A DNA stretch of 64,000 nucleotides from Marilutibacter penaei (GCF_014145395.1 NZ_JACHTE010000005.1:248001-312000); one strand, 5' to 3'; numbered from the stretch's first letter, positions 33,506-44,972 are shown. A program made the numbers and translations. Notes: a model not told the origin generated them from the sequence alone.

Positions 33506-34720
33506 ATGCCTGACCTGCCTCCCGCCCCCCTCCACGCGCGCCCCCATCGGGGACCCGATGCCGTACCCCGGAGCGGGATCCTCGGCCCCGCGCCCATCGC
33601 CCGCCCCGAATACCTGCAACGCATCGCGCACGCACGGATGCTCATGCAGCAGAACGGCATGGACGCCTGCGTGATCCACGCCGGCGCCAACCTGCGCTAC
33701 TTCAGCGGGGTGTCCTGGGGAGGGACCGAGCGCATGGTGGCGTTGCTGCTGTTCCCCCGCGGCGAGCCGGTGCTGGTGTGCCCCGAGTTCGAAGTGGGTT
33801 CGCTGCAGGGCGTGCTGCAGATCGAAACGGCGCTGTGCACGTGGCAGGAACACGAACCTCCCGCGCAGGCCGTGGCCACGCTGCTGCGCGACAACGGATG
33901 CCGTCTCGTGGCGGTCGATCCGCTGGCCCCCTGGTTCATGGTGGAGGCCCTGCAGCGTGCGATGGGCGCGGTTCCGCTGTGCAGCGCCGCGCCCGTCACC
34001 GACATCTGCCGGATGCAAAAGTCGCCGGCCGAGCTGGCCCTGATCCAGCAGGCCATGTCGATCACGATCGAAGTGCAGCAACAGGCCTTCGAATCCCTGC
34101 GCCCCGGCATGACCACCCGTCAGGTCCGGGCCTTCATCGACGAAACCCATCGCGCGCTTGGCGCCGACGGCGGAAGCACCTTCTGCGCGGTCCAGTTCGG
34201 CGAGGCGACCGCCTATCCGCACGGCATCGCCGGCGACCAGCAACTCCAGCGGAACGACCTGGTGCTGGTCGACACCGGGTGCCAGGTCGAGGGCTACCAC
34301 TCCGACATCACGCGCACCTATGCCTTCGGCACGCCCAGTGACGAACACCGCCGACTCTGGGACCTCGAACGCGATGCGCAGCAGGCGGCGTTCGATGCGG
34401 TCCGGGTCGGCGTGACCTGCGAAAGCATCGACAACGCCGCGCGCTCGCTGCTGACCCGCGCCGGCCTGGGGCCGGACTACCGCCTGCCCGGCCTGCCCCA
34501 TCGCACGGGCCACGGCATTGGCCTGGCCATCCACGAACCGCCTTACCTGGTGCGCGGCGACCGCACGCCCTTGCAGGCGGGCATGTGCTTCAGCAACGAG
34601 CCGATGATCGTCGTCCCGCGCCGCTTCGGCATCCGCCTCGAGGACCACTTCCACGTGACCGACACGGGCGCGCGGTGGTTCACGCCGCCGGCCGAATCGA
34701 TCGCGCGGCCCTTCGGTTGA
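33506..34720 (+). CDS. M24-family metallopeptidase (Xaa-Pro dipeptidase/creatinase fold)
   Basis: A 404-residue cytosolic protein with no signal peptide. The N-terminal creatinase-like domain covers about 35-165. The C-terminal pita-bread domain keeps all five metal ligands: D256 (VLVDTG), D267 (HSDITRTYAF), H336 (RTGHGIGLAIHE), E365 (SNEPMIV) and E379 (RLEDHFHVT). An Xaa-Pro dipeptidase or aminopeptidase P-like activity is expected, though creatinase-type hydrolases share the fold. The FCD regulator next door suggests controlled use of a peptide or amino acid. The first 30 residues are rich in Pro and Arg, so the true start could be a little later; no strong ribosome binding site decides it. 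Confidence 0.85.
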   Translation: MPDLPPAPLHARPHRGPDAVPRSGILGPAPIARPEYLQRIAHARMLMQQNGMDACVIHAGANLRYFSGVSWGGTERMVALLLFPRGEPVLVCPEFEVGSLQGVLQIETALCTWQEHEPPAQAVATLLRDNGCRLVAVDPLAPWFMVEALQRAMGAVPLCSAAPVTDICRMQKSPAELALIQQAMSITIEVQQQAFESLRPGMTTRQVRAFIDETHRALGADGGSTFCAVQFGEATAYPHGIAGDQQLQRNDLVLVDTGCQVEGYHSDITRTYAFGTPSDEHRRLWDLERDAQQAAFDAVRVGVTCESIDNAARSLLTRAGLGPDYRLPGLPHRTGHGIGLAIHEPPYLVRGDRTPLQAGMCFSNEPMIVVPRRFGIRLEDHFHVTDTGARWFTPPAESIARPFG

Positions 34721-34815
34721 GCACCGCGCAGCCACGCAGATGACCGGGCCGGCGGGAGCGGCGCCGGCCTTCGAAAGACCACGCCAGCGATGCGGCACCG
34801 GGCCGCCACGCGGGC

Positions 34816-34834
34816 CCGGGGGACCGTCCCCCGG
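34816..34834. terminator. GC hairpin after the M24 peptidase gene
   Basis: CCGGGGGAC-C-GTCCCCCGG is a perfect 9-bp inverted repeat about 95 bp past the stop. It has no T-run, so it may be a weak stop or an mRNA 3' end stabiliser only. Confidence 0.35.
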
Positions 34835-34955
34835 CTGCAGGACCCCGGACCCGGACGGACAGGCAGTACGGGACCGGCCATCCATCGACATTGCGCAAGG
34901 GGGGCGTTGTCGGCGGCGGATACATCCGCCTCACTCATCCAAGGGAGACACCGCA

Positions 34956-37655
34956 ATGCAAGCACCACGTACCCGCCGGGCCCGTCGCCTGGCCGCGATC
35001 GCCAGCATCGCCGCGATCGCTTCGTTCATCAGCTATGCCAGCCAGAACGGGCTGCCCGCGTTCGTGACCGGCCCCATGCCGGACAAGGCGGCCCCCAATG
35101 CCACGCCGGCACCTGCCGCGCGGCAGGTCGCCCAGGGCCGCACGCAACCCCGCAGCGCAAGCTTGCGCGCCGCCGATCCGTCGGCCCGCAGGATCAGCCG
35201 CCTGCGCGCAGTGGAAAAGTCGCCGCAGACCGAACGCCAGGTGTTCGGCCAGCACGTCCAGTCCGAGCGCCTGCCGCCTTCCCGCCGCATGCCCACGCAG
35301 AGCCCGTTGAGCCAATGGGTGGATACCGCCTACGACCACGGCGACGCGCGGGCCAACATCCTCCAGCGGCCGTCGCTGGAATCGCAGGGGACGATGCGTG
35401 CCGCCGCGACGACGGCCGACTGCACCAGCACCCAGTTCGCCTCGCTCAGCGGTGCGTCGCTGGTCGCGGCCGTCAAGGGCGCCACCACGAGCTGCATCAA
35501 TGGACTGTTCTCGCTCACCGGGACCACCGCGCGCGACACGTTCAACGAGTCCAAGATGGTCACGATCGCCAACGCACTGGCGACTTCGTCCGGCCGCTAT
35601 GACGGCACCAACCAGGACAGCACGCTGCAACTCGTGCTGTTCCTGCGTGCCGGCTACTACGTGCAGTACTACGACCCCGCCGTGGGCGACTACGGCGCGG
35701 CCTTGCGGAACGCCATCCGACCCGCGCTGGACGCCTTCGCATCCAACGCCAACTTCGGGCGGGTCGACGACGTCCACGGCGAAACGCTCGCCGAGTACGT
35801 GACCCTGATCGACAGCGCCACCGAGAACGCGCGCTACCTGTACGTGGTCAAGCGCCTGCTGAATGCCTACGACAACCGCTACGACGCGTACTACTGGATG
35901 CGCGCCGCGACCAACAATGCCTACCTCGTGCTGTTCCGGGGACACCAGAACACCGACTTCCAGCAACTCGTGCAGGCCGACATGTCGATCGTCGACACCC
36001 TGTACGACTTCGCCAACAGGCATTTCAGCCTGATGGGGAGCGAGAACGACTATCTGGTCTCCAACGCCGGGCGCGAACTCGGCCGGTTCCTGCAGTACGG
36101 TGGCGCGCTCAAGTCACTGGCCCGGTCCCGTGCGAAGGCGCTGCTGGACCGCTCGTCGGTCACCGGCGTCACCGCACCCTTGTGGGTGGGCGTCGGCGAG
36201 ATGGTCGATTACTACGACAAGGCCAACTGCAGCTACTACGGCCTGTGCGACTTCAGGGAGCGTGTCGAAGCGGCCGCGCTTCCCATCCGGCACACCTGCA
36301 GCGCCACGCTGAAGATCCGCGCCCAGGCGATGAGCAGCAGCGAGCTGGCGGAAACCTGCCAGATCGTCGGCGGCCAGGAGGCCTACTTCCACGACCGCCT
36401 CGGCACCGCCGGCCGGCCAGTTGCCGACGACAACAACGCGGCGCTGGAGATGGTGGTGTTCAACAGCAGCACCGACTACGGCACGTACGCCGGCGCGATC
36501 TACGGCATCGACACCAACAACGGCGGCATGTACCTGGAAGGAGACCCGTCGGCGAGCGGCAACCAGGCGCGTTTCATCGCCTATGAGGCGGAATGGCTGC
36601 AACCGGAGACGTTCGAGATCTGGAACCTCACCCACGAGTACGTCCACTACCTCGACGGCCGGTTCAACATGCATGGCGACTTCGGGGACGCGATCTCCCA
36701 GGACACCATCTGGTGGATCGAAGGCCTCGCCGAATACATGTCCTATTCCTACCGCGGCATCCCCTACGCCGCGGCGGAACGCGAGGCGGCCAAGGCCACC
36801 TACGACATCAGCACCATCTACGGCAACGACTACGGCAGCGGCCAGACCCGGGTCTACAACTGGGGCTACCTGGCGGTGCGCTACATGTTCGAGGAGCGTC
36901 CCGGCCAGGTGGATTCGATCCTCGCCCGCCTGCGTATCGGCGACTACACCGGCTACGCCAGCTTCATGGCCAGCCTGGGCACCAGCAACAATGCGGGCTT
37001 CCGGAGCTGGCTGCCCTGCGTCGCGACGCCCGACGCGCCCATCTGCGGCGGGTCCGGCAACACCCCGCCGGTCGCGGCGTTCGGCGTGACGACGAATGGC
37101 CTGACCGCGCAGTTCTCCGACACCTCGAGCGACTCGGACGGCCGCATCGTCTCGCGGGCCTGGAACTTCGGCGACGGCACGTCCTCCACGTCCACCCACC
37201 CCAGCCATGCCTATGCGAGCCCCGGCACCTATACGGTCAGCCTGACCGTCACCGACGACGCGGGCGCGTCCCACACCCGCCAGCAGAACGTGACCGTCAG
37301 TAGCGGCGACGGCGGCGGCGGCTTGCCGGAATGCAGCGGGGGCAGCCAGGTGCTGGGCAAGGACTGCGCGCGCCGCAACGTATCCGTGGCCGCCGGGGAC
37401 CATGCCTATCTGTACCTGTATGTCCCCCAGGGCACGCGATCGCTGCACATCAGCACCGCCGGCGGCAGCGGCAACGCCGACCTGTACGTGAACACGCTGG
37501 GCAGCTGGGCCACGCGTAGCTTTCATAACTACCGCTCGACCCAGGCCGGCAACAGCGAAACCGTCGTGGTGGACTATCCGCCCGCCGGCTATGTCTACGT
37601 CAGCCTGTACGGCCGGACGGCGGCGTCGGGCGTGACCGTCAGTACCCGCTACTGA
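34956..37655 (+). CDS. Secreted M9-family collagenase with PKD and PPC domains
   Basis: An 899-residue secreted zinc protease that should cut collagen or gelatin. Order: a signal segment (about 8-30), a propeptide-like region, the M9 activator and catalytic domains (about 150-690), a linker, a PKD domain (about 702-783: NTPPVAAFGV, WNFGDGTSSTSTHPSHAYA) and a C-terminal PPC domain (about 805-890, ADLYVNTLGSWATR). The zinc site is HEYVH (560-564), with E589 in WWIEGLAEYMSY 25 residues later, exactly the M9 spacing. ATG at 34956 has GGGAGA upstream; the frame stays open further upstream but encodes no signal peptide there. A strong terminator follows. Confidence 0.93.
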   Translation: MQAPRTRRARRLAAIASIAAIASFISYASQNGLPAFVTGPMPDKAAPNATPAPAARQVAQGRTQPRSASLRAADPSARRISRLRAVEKSPQTERQVFGQHVQSERLPPSRRMPTQSPLSQWVDTAYDHGDARANILQRPSLESQGTMRAAATTADCTSTQFASLSGASLVAAVKGATTSCINGLFSLTGTTARDTFNESKMVTIANALATSSGRYDGTNQDSTLQLVLFLRAGYYVQYYDPAVGDYGAALRNAIRPALDAFASNANFGRVDDVHGETLAEYVTLIDSATENARYLYVVKRLLNAYDNRYDAYYWMRAATNNAYLVLFRGHQNTDFQQLVQADMSIVDTLYDFANRHFSLMGSENDYLVSNAGRELGRFLQYGGALKSLARSRAKALLDRSSVTGVTAPLWVGVGEMVDYYDKANCSYYGLCDFRERVEAAALPIRHTCSATLKIRAQAMSSSELAETCQIVGGQEAYFHDRLGTAGRPVADDNNAALEMVVFNSSTDYGTYAGAIYGIDTNNGGMYLEGDPSASGNQARFIAYEAEWLQPETFEIWNLTHEYVHYLDGRFNMHGDFGDAISQDTIWWIEGLAEYMSYSYRGIPYAAAEREAAKATYDISTIYGNDYGSGQTRVYNWGYLAVRYMFEERPGQVDSILARLRIGDYTGYASFMASLGTSNNAGFRSWLPCVATPDAPICGGSGNTPPVAAFGVTTNGLTAQFSDTSSDSDGRIVSRAWNFGDGTSSTSTHPSHAYASPGTYTVSLTVTDDAGASHTRQQNVTVSSGDGGGGLPECSGGSQVLGKDCARRNVSVAAGDHAYLYLYVPQGTRSLHISTAGGSGNADLYVNTLGSWATRSFHNYRSTQAGNSETVVVDYPPAGYVYVSLYGRTAASGVTVSTRY

Positions 37656-37696
37656 GCTGCAGCCAGTGGTTTGGCGCCCGTCCAGATGGCGGGCGG

Positions 37697-37735
37697 GCCG
37701 GGGTGGAGGCCATGCCCTCCCCCCGGCGTTTTTTT
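37697..37735 (+). terminator. Rho-independent terminator of the collagenase gene
   Basis: Stem GCCGGGG-t-GGAGG / CCTCC-c-CCCCGGC (37697-37727) is followed by TTTTTTT (37729-37735). It begins 41 bp after the stop codon and stands before the tautomerase start. Confidence 0.85.
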
Positions 37736-37787
37736 GTTGCTACCCTTCCGCACGCCTCCGCCCTCGCCAACCCCGCAGCCCGGCGCC

Positions 37788-38177
37788 ATGTCCCGCATCA
37801 AGATCTACGGCCTCAAATCGCACCTCGATCCCATCCGTGGCGCGCTTTCGGACACCATCCACGGCTGCATGATGGAAGCCTTCAAGCTCCCGGCCCATCA
37901 CCGCTACCAGCGTTTCATCGGCCTGCAGGCGGATGAGTTCTACTTCGGCGACGGCCACTCCGACCGCTTCCTGGCGCTGGAGATCGCCTGCTTCGAAGGA
38001 CGTTCGATGTCGGCGAAGAAAACCCTGATCCGGCTGCTGCAGGAACGCCTCGAGGCCCAGCACGGCATCCCGCGCAACGACATCGAGATCTCGATCACCG
38101 ACACGCCTCGCTGGAACTGGGGCCTGTACGGCAAGGCCGGCGACGAAGTGATGGTGGACTACCCCGTCGGGGTCTGA
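37788..38177 (+). CDS. Tautomerase-superfamily protein
   Basis: A 129-residue protein resembling the Tautomerase_2 branch of the 4-oxalocrotonate tautomerase fold (MSRIKIYGLKSHLDPIRGAL, then SMSAKKTLIRLLQERLEAQ and DIEISITDTPRWNWGLYGKA). The usual catalytic Pro1 is not present after Met: position 2 is Ser, so it may not be a classical tautomerase, or the start may differ. The frame is open upstream, but ATG at 37788 begins the recognisable domain. The collagenase terminator lies just before it, so it must have its own promoter in a short gap. The substrate is unknown. Confidence 0.75.
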   Translation: MSRIKIYGLKSHLDPIRGALSDTIHGCMMEAFKLPAHHRYQRFIGLQADEFYFGDGHSDRFLALEIACFEGRSMSAKKTLIRLLQERLEAQHGIPRNDIEISITDTPRWNWGLYGKAGDEVMVDYPVGV

Positions 38178-38240
38178 TTGCCCCACGGGACGTGGTCCTT
38201 CACCCGGTTGCGGGGAGGCGTCAAGAAGTAAGCCGGTGAC

Positions 38241-38326
38241 CCTGGGGTTCGCGTGACACGCCGTAAACCCATCCCTGGGGGCTCGGGCGCGGCATCCATG
38301 CCGCGCACGGTCACGCGAACCCCAGG
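38241..38326. repeat. Palindromic intergenic element (type I, copy 2)
   Basis: Perfect 16-bp outer arms CCTGGGGTTCGCGTGA (38241-38256) and TCACGCGAACCCCAGG (38311-38326) enclose a second perfect hairpin GCGCGGCATCCATGCCGCGC (38287-38306). Read on the minus strand, the interior aligns with 6743-6846 (CGCGGCATGGATGCCGCG, CCGAGCC, GGCGTG). Confidence 0.75.
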
Positions 38327-38409
38327 CCCACCGACTTCTGGACAGTAGCCTGGCGCTTTCGAAAGCAACCGAAGCCCTGAGCTGCACGATCGCGGTAGGC
38401 GCCGGTCGA

Positions 38410-38502
38410 CGGGGTGGGGGTTGCGGAGAGCAGACCATGGATGGTCTGCGACCCGACTTCACGACAGGACGTCGTCAGGAGGGCGGAGCAACCCCCACCC
38501 CG
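38410..38502. repeat. Palindromic intergenic element (type II, copy 2)
   Basis: Fifteen-base perfect outer arms CGGGGTGGGGGTTGC (38410-38424) and GCAACCCCCACCCCG (38488-38502) enclose GCAGACCATGGATGGTCTGC (38430-38449), CCCGACTTC and ACGACAGGACGTCGT (38461-38475). On the minus strand the order of motifs equals that at 2399-2560. With the neighbouring type I element it fills the 425-bp gap between the tautomerase gene and sucD, where I see no gene. Confidence 0.75.
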
Positions 38503-38552
38503 GCGGGCGGCGACTCCTTCCGAAGTTGCCCCCACCCAGGAAAAGACCCACG

Positions 38553-38579
38553 AAAAAGGCCACCCGGAGGTGGCCTTTT
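38553..38579 (-). terminator. Rho-independent terminator of sucCD
   Basis: AAGGCCACC-CGGA-GGTGGCCTT with flanking A and T runs lies 24 bp past the sucD stop. On the minus strand it ends in TTTTT; the reverse side ends in TTTT, so it may work in both directions. Confidence 0.85.
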
Positions 38580-38602
38580 CCTTGTCACGCTGGCGGAACC
38601 GC

Positions 38603-39478
38603 TCAGCCCGCGAGGCGCTTGGCGATCGCCGCGCCCAGGTCGCCCGGCGACTTCACGGTGGTCACGCCCGCCTTCTCCATCGCGGCGAACTTGCCCTCGG
38701 CCGTGCCCGAGCCGCCCGACGCGATCGCGCCGGCATGGCCCATTCGCTTGCCCTTCGGGGCCGACGCGCCGGCGATGAAGCCGACGACCGGCTTGGTGAC
38801 GTGCTTGGCGATGTACTCCGCCGCCTGCTCCTCGGCCGAACCGCCGATCTCGCCGACCATGATGATGCCCTCGGTCTGCGGGTCTTCCTGGAACAGCTTC
38901 AGCGCGTCGATGAAGTTGGTGCCATTGATCGGGTCGCCGCCGATGCCAATGCAGGTCGACTGGCCCAGGCCCACGTCGGTGGTCTGCTTGACTGCTTCAT
39001 AGGTCAGCGTGCCGGAACGCGACACGATGCCGATCTTGCCCGGCTTGTGGATGTGGCCCGGCATGATGCCGATCTTGCACTCGCCCGGGGTGATCACGCC
39101 GGGACAGTTCGGGCCGACCAGCACCACGTCCTCGAAGCCCTTCAGCACGTTCTTGACGCGCAGCATGTCCAGCACCGGGATGCCCTCGGTGATGCACACG
39201 ATCACCTTGATGCCGGCGGACGCCGCCTCGAGGATCGCGTCGGCCGCGAACGGCGGCGGCACGTAGATCACCGAAGCGTCGGCGCCGGTGGCCCGGACGG
39301 CCTCGGCGACGGTGTTGAAGACCGGCAGGCCGAGGTGCTCGGTGCCGCCCTTGCCCGGGGTCACGCCACCCACGACCTGGGTGCCGTACTCGAGCATCTG
39401 CTCGGCGTGGAAGGTGCCCTGCGAGCCGGTGAAGCCCTGGACGATGACCTTGGTGTTCCTGTTGATCAAAACGCTCAT
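38603..39478 (-). CDS. sucD: Succinate--CoA ligase, ADP-forming, alpha subunit
   Basis: The alpha subunit of succinyl-CoA synthetase in the citric acid cycle. The 291 residues have the CoA-binding Rossmann domain ([40 protein letters not shown]) and the ligase domain, with the phosphorylated histidine in [17 protein letters not shown] near residue 245. It lies 12 bp after sucC on the same strand, with a terminator directly behind. Confidence 0.97.
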   Translation of the reverse strand: MSVLINRNTKVIVQGFTGSQGTFHAEQMLEYGTQVVGGVTPGKGGTEHLGLPVFNTVAEAVRATGADASVIYVPPPFAADAILEAASAGIKVIVCITEGIPVLDMLRVKNVLKGFEDVVLVGPNCPGVITPGECKIGIMPGHIHKPGKIGIVSRSGTLTYEAVKQTTDVGLGQSTCIGIGGDPINGTNFIDALKLFQEDPQTEGIIMVGEIGGSAEEQAAEYIAKHVTKPVVGFIAGASAPKGKRMGHAGAIASGGSGTAEGKFAAMEKAGVTTVKSPGDLGAAIAKRLAG

Positions 39479-39490
39479 GTCAGTCCTGCC

Positions 39491-40657
<1,167 letters not shown>

Positions 40658-40864
40658 GCGTCACCGAGGGGAGTTGGACGAACGCCCCGCGCAGGCCCGG
40701 CCCTGAGGCCGGCAAAGACGCGAGGCGGCCCGCCATTGTCGCCGATCCCACGGCCCCGGGCAAAACCGCCCTTGGCCGGAGGCAGGGCGGAGACCGGGGG
40801 CCACTCGCAAATCCTTGATCCACGTCCCTATACTGCAGCGGAAACCGCCGCGGGAGTGACGCGC

Positions 40865-42472
40865 TTGCCGTTCAGAATCGCGCCATTGCAAGTCGCCGAC
40901 GCCGACAAGGCGCTGCGACGCGAACTCCATTTCTACACCCTGTACCGTCTCCTCGAAGCGGCCATGCTGCTGCTGGTCCTGTTCGGCCCCTTCGCCGAGC
41001 AGTTGCCCGATCCGCGCCACCTCCCCTTCGCGATGGCGATCGCGATCGCCTATGCCTTCGTGGCCGTGCTGCTGTTCGTTTTCGGCCGCAAGGGCAACTT
41101 GCGCATCTGCACCCTGGCCGGCATCTCCGCCGACCTGTTCTTCGGCATCCTCGCCATCCATGCGATCCCGGCCGCCGGCACCGGCATCGCGCTGATGTTG
41201 ATCTTCAACATCGGCGCCGCTGCGTTGCTGCTGCCCACCCGCTACGGCATCGGCTTCGCCCTGGCCGCGGTGGGCGGCCTGATCGCCGAGCACCTGTGGT
41301 CGAGCATGATCGACGAGCTGCCCGGCGTCTCCCTGGTCCAGCCGCTGATGTTTTCCGTCGGCTACATGGCGATGGCCACCCTCACCAGCCTGCTGGGCCG
41401 CCAGATGCGTGCCAGCCACGCCCTGGCCGAAGAGCGGGGGGAGCAGACCGCGCACCTGGTCGAAGTCAACGAGCTGATCATCCGGCGGCTTCGTACCGGG
41501 GTCCTGCTGGTGGACGGCCACAACCGCATCACCCTCGCGAACGAAGCGGCGATCGTCCTGCTGGGCGGCGCGAAGGAAGAGGACTGGCAGCTCGATGCAG
41601 TCCTGCCGGAGCTGGCCCGGCGCCTGACCGCCTGGCGGAACGGCGCCAAGCCGGACGAAACGCCGTTCCAGCCCAGCCCCGAGTTCTCCGAGGTAGTCCC
41701 CCGCTTCACCCGGCTGCTGGCGGGCAGCGACCAGACCTTGATCTTCCTGGACGACACGTCCCTGGTGTCCAAGCGGGCGGAGTCCATCACCCTGTCCACG
41801 CTCGGCCGCTTCTCGGCCAGCCTCGCCCACGAGATCCGCAATCCGCTGGCCGCGATCAATTACGCCGTCCAGCTGCTGGAAGAGTCCGACGACATCCGCC
41901 CGGCCGATCGTCGCCTGCTGGAGATCATCCGCCAGCAGGGTGGCCGGATGAACGGCATCGTGGACAACGTCCTGGGCCTGGCCCGGCGCGAGCCGGCCAA
42001 GCCGGAACATGTCGACCTGGTCCTGCTCACCCGGCAGTTCATCAACGAGTACCAGGCCGGCCATCCGCTGGAGGACGACAGCCTGACCAGTACCTCCACC
42101 CGGCCCGCGCTGCCGGCCATGGTCGACCCCCGCCAACTGCACCAGGTGCTCACCGTCCTGGTCCACAACGCCCTGCTCTACGGTCGAAAGCCCGGCGAGG
42201 CGGCCCGGATCACCCTCCATGTCGCCACGGAGAGCAATGGCGGCGTCCGAATCGACGTGCTCGACCGCGGCCCCGGGATCCCCGAGCGCCAGGCCACCCA
42301 GCTGTTCAAGCCCTTCTTCACTACCTCCCCGCACGGGACGGGGCTGGGCCTCTATATCGCCCGTGAATTGTGCCGCGCCAACCAGGCCACGCTCGAGTAC
42401 GTGCCCACCCCGGGCGTGGGCAGCTGTTTCCGCATCCGCTTCCCGGCCAGTGCCGCCCGAGCGGCCGCATGA
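40865..42472 (+). CDS. pilS: Type IV pilus sensor histidine kinase PilS
   Basis: Inner-membrane sensor of the PilS-PilR system, which senses pilin in the membrane and controls pilA. The 535 residues start with about six membrane helices (25-180), then a PAS-like linker. The kinase core has the H-box SLAHEIRNPLAAINYA, N-box HNALLYG, G1 DRGPGIPE and G2 GTGLGLYIAREL. No ATG fits the N-terminus. TTG at 40865 has GGGAG 8 nt upstream and is my choice; GTG at 40856 in the same frame would overlap that site. The frame stays open far upstream across sucCD, which is chance. Confidence 0.9.
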   Translation: MPFRIAPLQVADADKALRRELHFYTLYRLLEAAMLLLVLFGPFAEQLPDPRHLPFAMAIAIAYAFVAVLLFVFGRKGNLRICTLAGISADLFFGILAIHAIPAAGTGIALMLIFNIGAAALLLPTRYGIGFALAAVGGLIAEHLWSSMIDELPGVSLVQPLMFSVGYMAMATLTSLLGRQMRASHALAEERGEQTAHLVEVNELIIRRLRTGVLLVDGHNRITLANEAAIVLLGGAKEEDWQLDAVLPELARRLTAWRNGAKPDETPFQPSPEFSEVVPRFTRLLAGSDQTLIFLDDTSLVSKRAESITLSTLGRFSASLAHEIRNPLAAINYAVQLLEESDDIRPADRRLLEIIRQQGGRMNGIVDNVLGLARREPAKPEHVDLVLLTRQFINEYQAGHPLEDDSLTSTSTRPALPAMVDPRQLHQVLTVLVHNALLYGRKPGEAARITLHVATESNGGVRIDVLDRGPGIPERQATQLFKPFFTTSPHGTGLGLYIARELCRANQATLEYVPTPGVGSCFRIRFPASAARAAA

Positions 42473-42553
42473 TGGCCGCGGAACCGGCATGAATGATGTC
42501 TGACCGCTTGGCCGTGCGGGGGCCATCGGCTATCTTGGCGGGCGGAGGACTCG

Positions 42554-43951
<1,398 letters not shown>

Positions 43952-44145
43952 GCGCCCCGGGCCGGCCACGGCCCGAGACCCATCCATACCCACTCCCCTT
44001 CCGTGGCGGGAGCCGCCTAACTCCGTCTTTCCGCTGGCGTGCCCGCACGCCTGGCGGCACACCCCTGCATGCGCCTCCTGCGCATCGATTCCATGCATCC
44101 CCGCATGCCCGACAGGCGCCTCAGGGAACGTAATCGAGCGACCCC

Positions 44146-44236
44146 GTCACATGACGCGCCCACAGAATCTGACGCTATGCGTCACTTTCTCACCCGCCTG
44201 TGACGCGACACGTCACGGCAAATTTGACGACCGTCA
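44146..44236 (+). promoter_or_regulatory. Cluster of TGACG/CGTCA inverted repeats upstream of pilA, candidate PilR enhancer sites
   Basis: Four palindromes fall within 91 bp: GTCACATGAC (44146-44155), TGACGCTATGCGTCA (44170-44184), GTGACGCGACACGTCAC (44200-44216) and TGACGACCGTCA (44225-44236). They lie 55-145 bp before the -24 box, the range for an NtrC-type activator. The rest of the 450-bp pilR-pilA gap shows only a GGGCCG/CGGCCC hairpin right after pilR. Confidence 0.6.
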
Positions 44237-44289
44237 CGAATCCCGGCCATTCAGGCATTCCAAGCGTGATACAGCCCACGTTCATCGAC

Positions 44290-44306
44290 TTGGCACGGCC
44301 CTTGCG
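44290..44306 (+). promoter_or_regulatory. Sigma-54 promoter of pilA
   Basis: TTGGCACGGCCCTTGCG matches the RpoN consensus TGGCACG-N4-TTGC exactly. The GG of the -24 element is at 44292-44293 and the GC of the -12 element at 44304-44305. Transcription would start near 44317, leaving an 85-nt leader before the pilin ATG. Confidence 0.92.
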
Positions 44307-44402
44307 TCTATTCCCCTGCACGTGCAGCACGCACGGCAAGCCGATGGACCGGGGACCCGGGCCGGCAGGCACGTGATATCAACAACTCCTAGGGGATACA
44401 CC

Positions 44403-44831
44403 ATGAAGAAGCAGCAAGGCTTTACCCTGATCGAACTGATGATCGTCGTCGCGATCATCGCCATCCTGGCCGCCATCGCTCTGCCGGCTTACCAGGACTA
44501 CGTGGCCCGCTCGCAGGTCACCGCTGGTCTGGCCGACATCCGTGGCGGCGTGACCGCTGCCGAAGAAATCATCAACAAGGGCAGCCCGACCACGTTCAAC
44601 ACCGCTGCAGAAATCGGCCTTCAGGCCAACACCGCGCGCTGCAGCGCCATCACCGTGAACGGTAGCGCCACCACCGGCGTGGGTACCATCAACTGCAATC
44701 TGGAAGGCAACCCGAAGGTGGCTCCGTACGCCGTCCAGCTGACCCGCAACACGTCGGGCGCTTGGGAGTGTGAAGTCTCCGGCGGCATGGACGAAAAGTA
44801 CGTTCCGCAGGGTTGTGCGCGCACGCTGTAA
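44403..44831 (+). CDS. pilA: Type IV major pilin PilA
   Basis: The main pilus subunit, 142 residues. The leader MKKQQG is cut by PilD before [20 protein letters not shown], and Glu5 of the mature chain is present. The globular head contains [11 protein letters not shown] and a C-terminal disulfide loop (Cys in WECEVSG and in PQGCARTL), plus a second Cys pair (ARCSAI, INCNLEG). ATG at 44403 follows a GGGGA site; the upstream open frame is not part of the protein. A sigma-54 promoter and a terminator enclose it as a single-gene transcript. Confidence 0.95.
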   Translation: MKKQQGFTLIELMIVVAIIAILAAIALPAYQDYVARSQVTAGLADIRGGVTAAEEIINKGSPTTFNTAAEIGLQANTARCSAITVNGSATTGVGTINCNLEGNPKVAPYAVQLTRNTSGAWECEVSGGMDEKYVPQGCARTL

Positions 44832-44848
44832 TCGCTAGTGAACGGGAG

Positions 44849-44877
44849 AAAGGGCGGGCGGTAGCTCGCCCTTTTTT
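44849..44877 (+). terminator. Rho-independent terminator after the first pilin gene
   Basis: AAAGGGCG / CGCCCTTT with a 10-nt loop is followed by TTTT, 17 bp past the pilA stop. It should limit read-through into the second pilin gene. Confidence 0.85.
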
Positions 44878-44972
44878 CTGACGAAGACTTTAGCAACCCG
44901 GCTCGTTTCCGGACAAAACCGACTCAAGCCCAAGCAGGACATTCCGGGCAGACAGCCACAGGGGGAATGGAC

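Noticed and set aside
34740-34955. Upstream in-frame extension of the collagenase
   Set aside because: The added residues show no signal peptide. ATG at 34956 has a good ribosome binding site and is followed by a signal segment.
40815-40834. TTGATC and TATACT before pilS as a sigma-70 promoter
   Set aside because: The spacer is only 8 nt, far below the usual 16-18, so I do not list it as a promoter.
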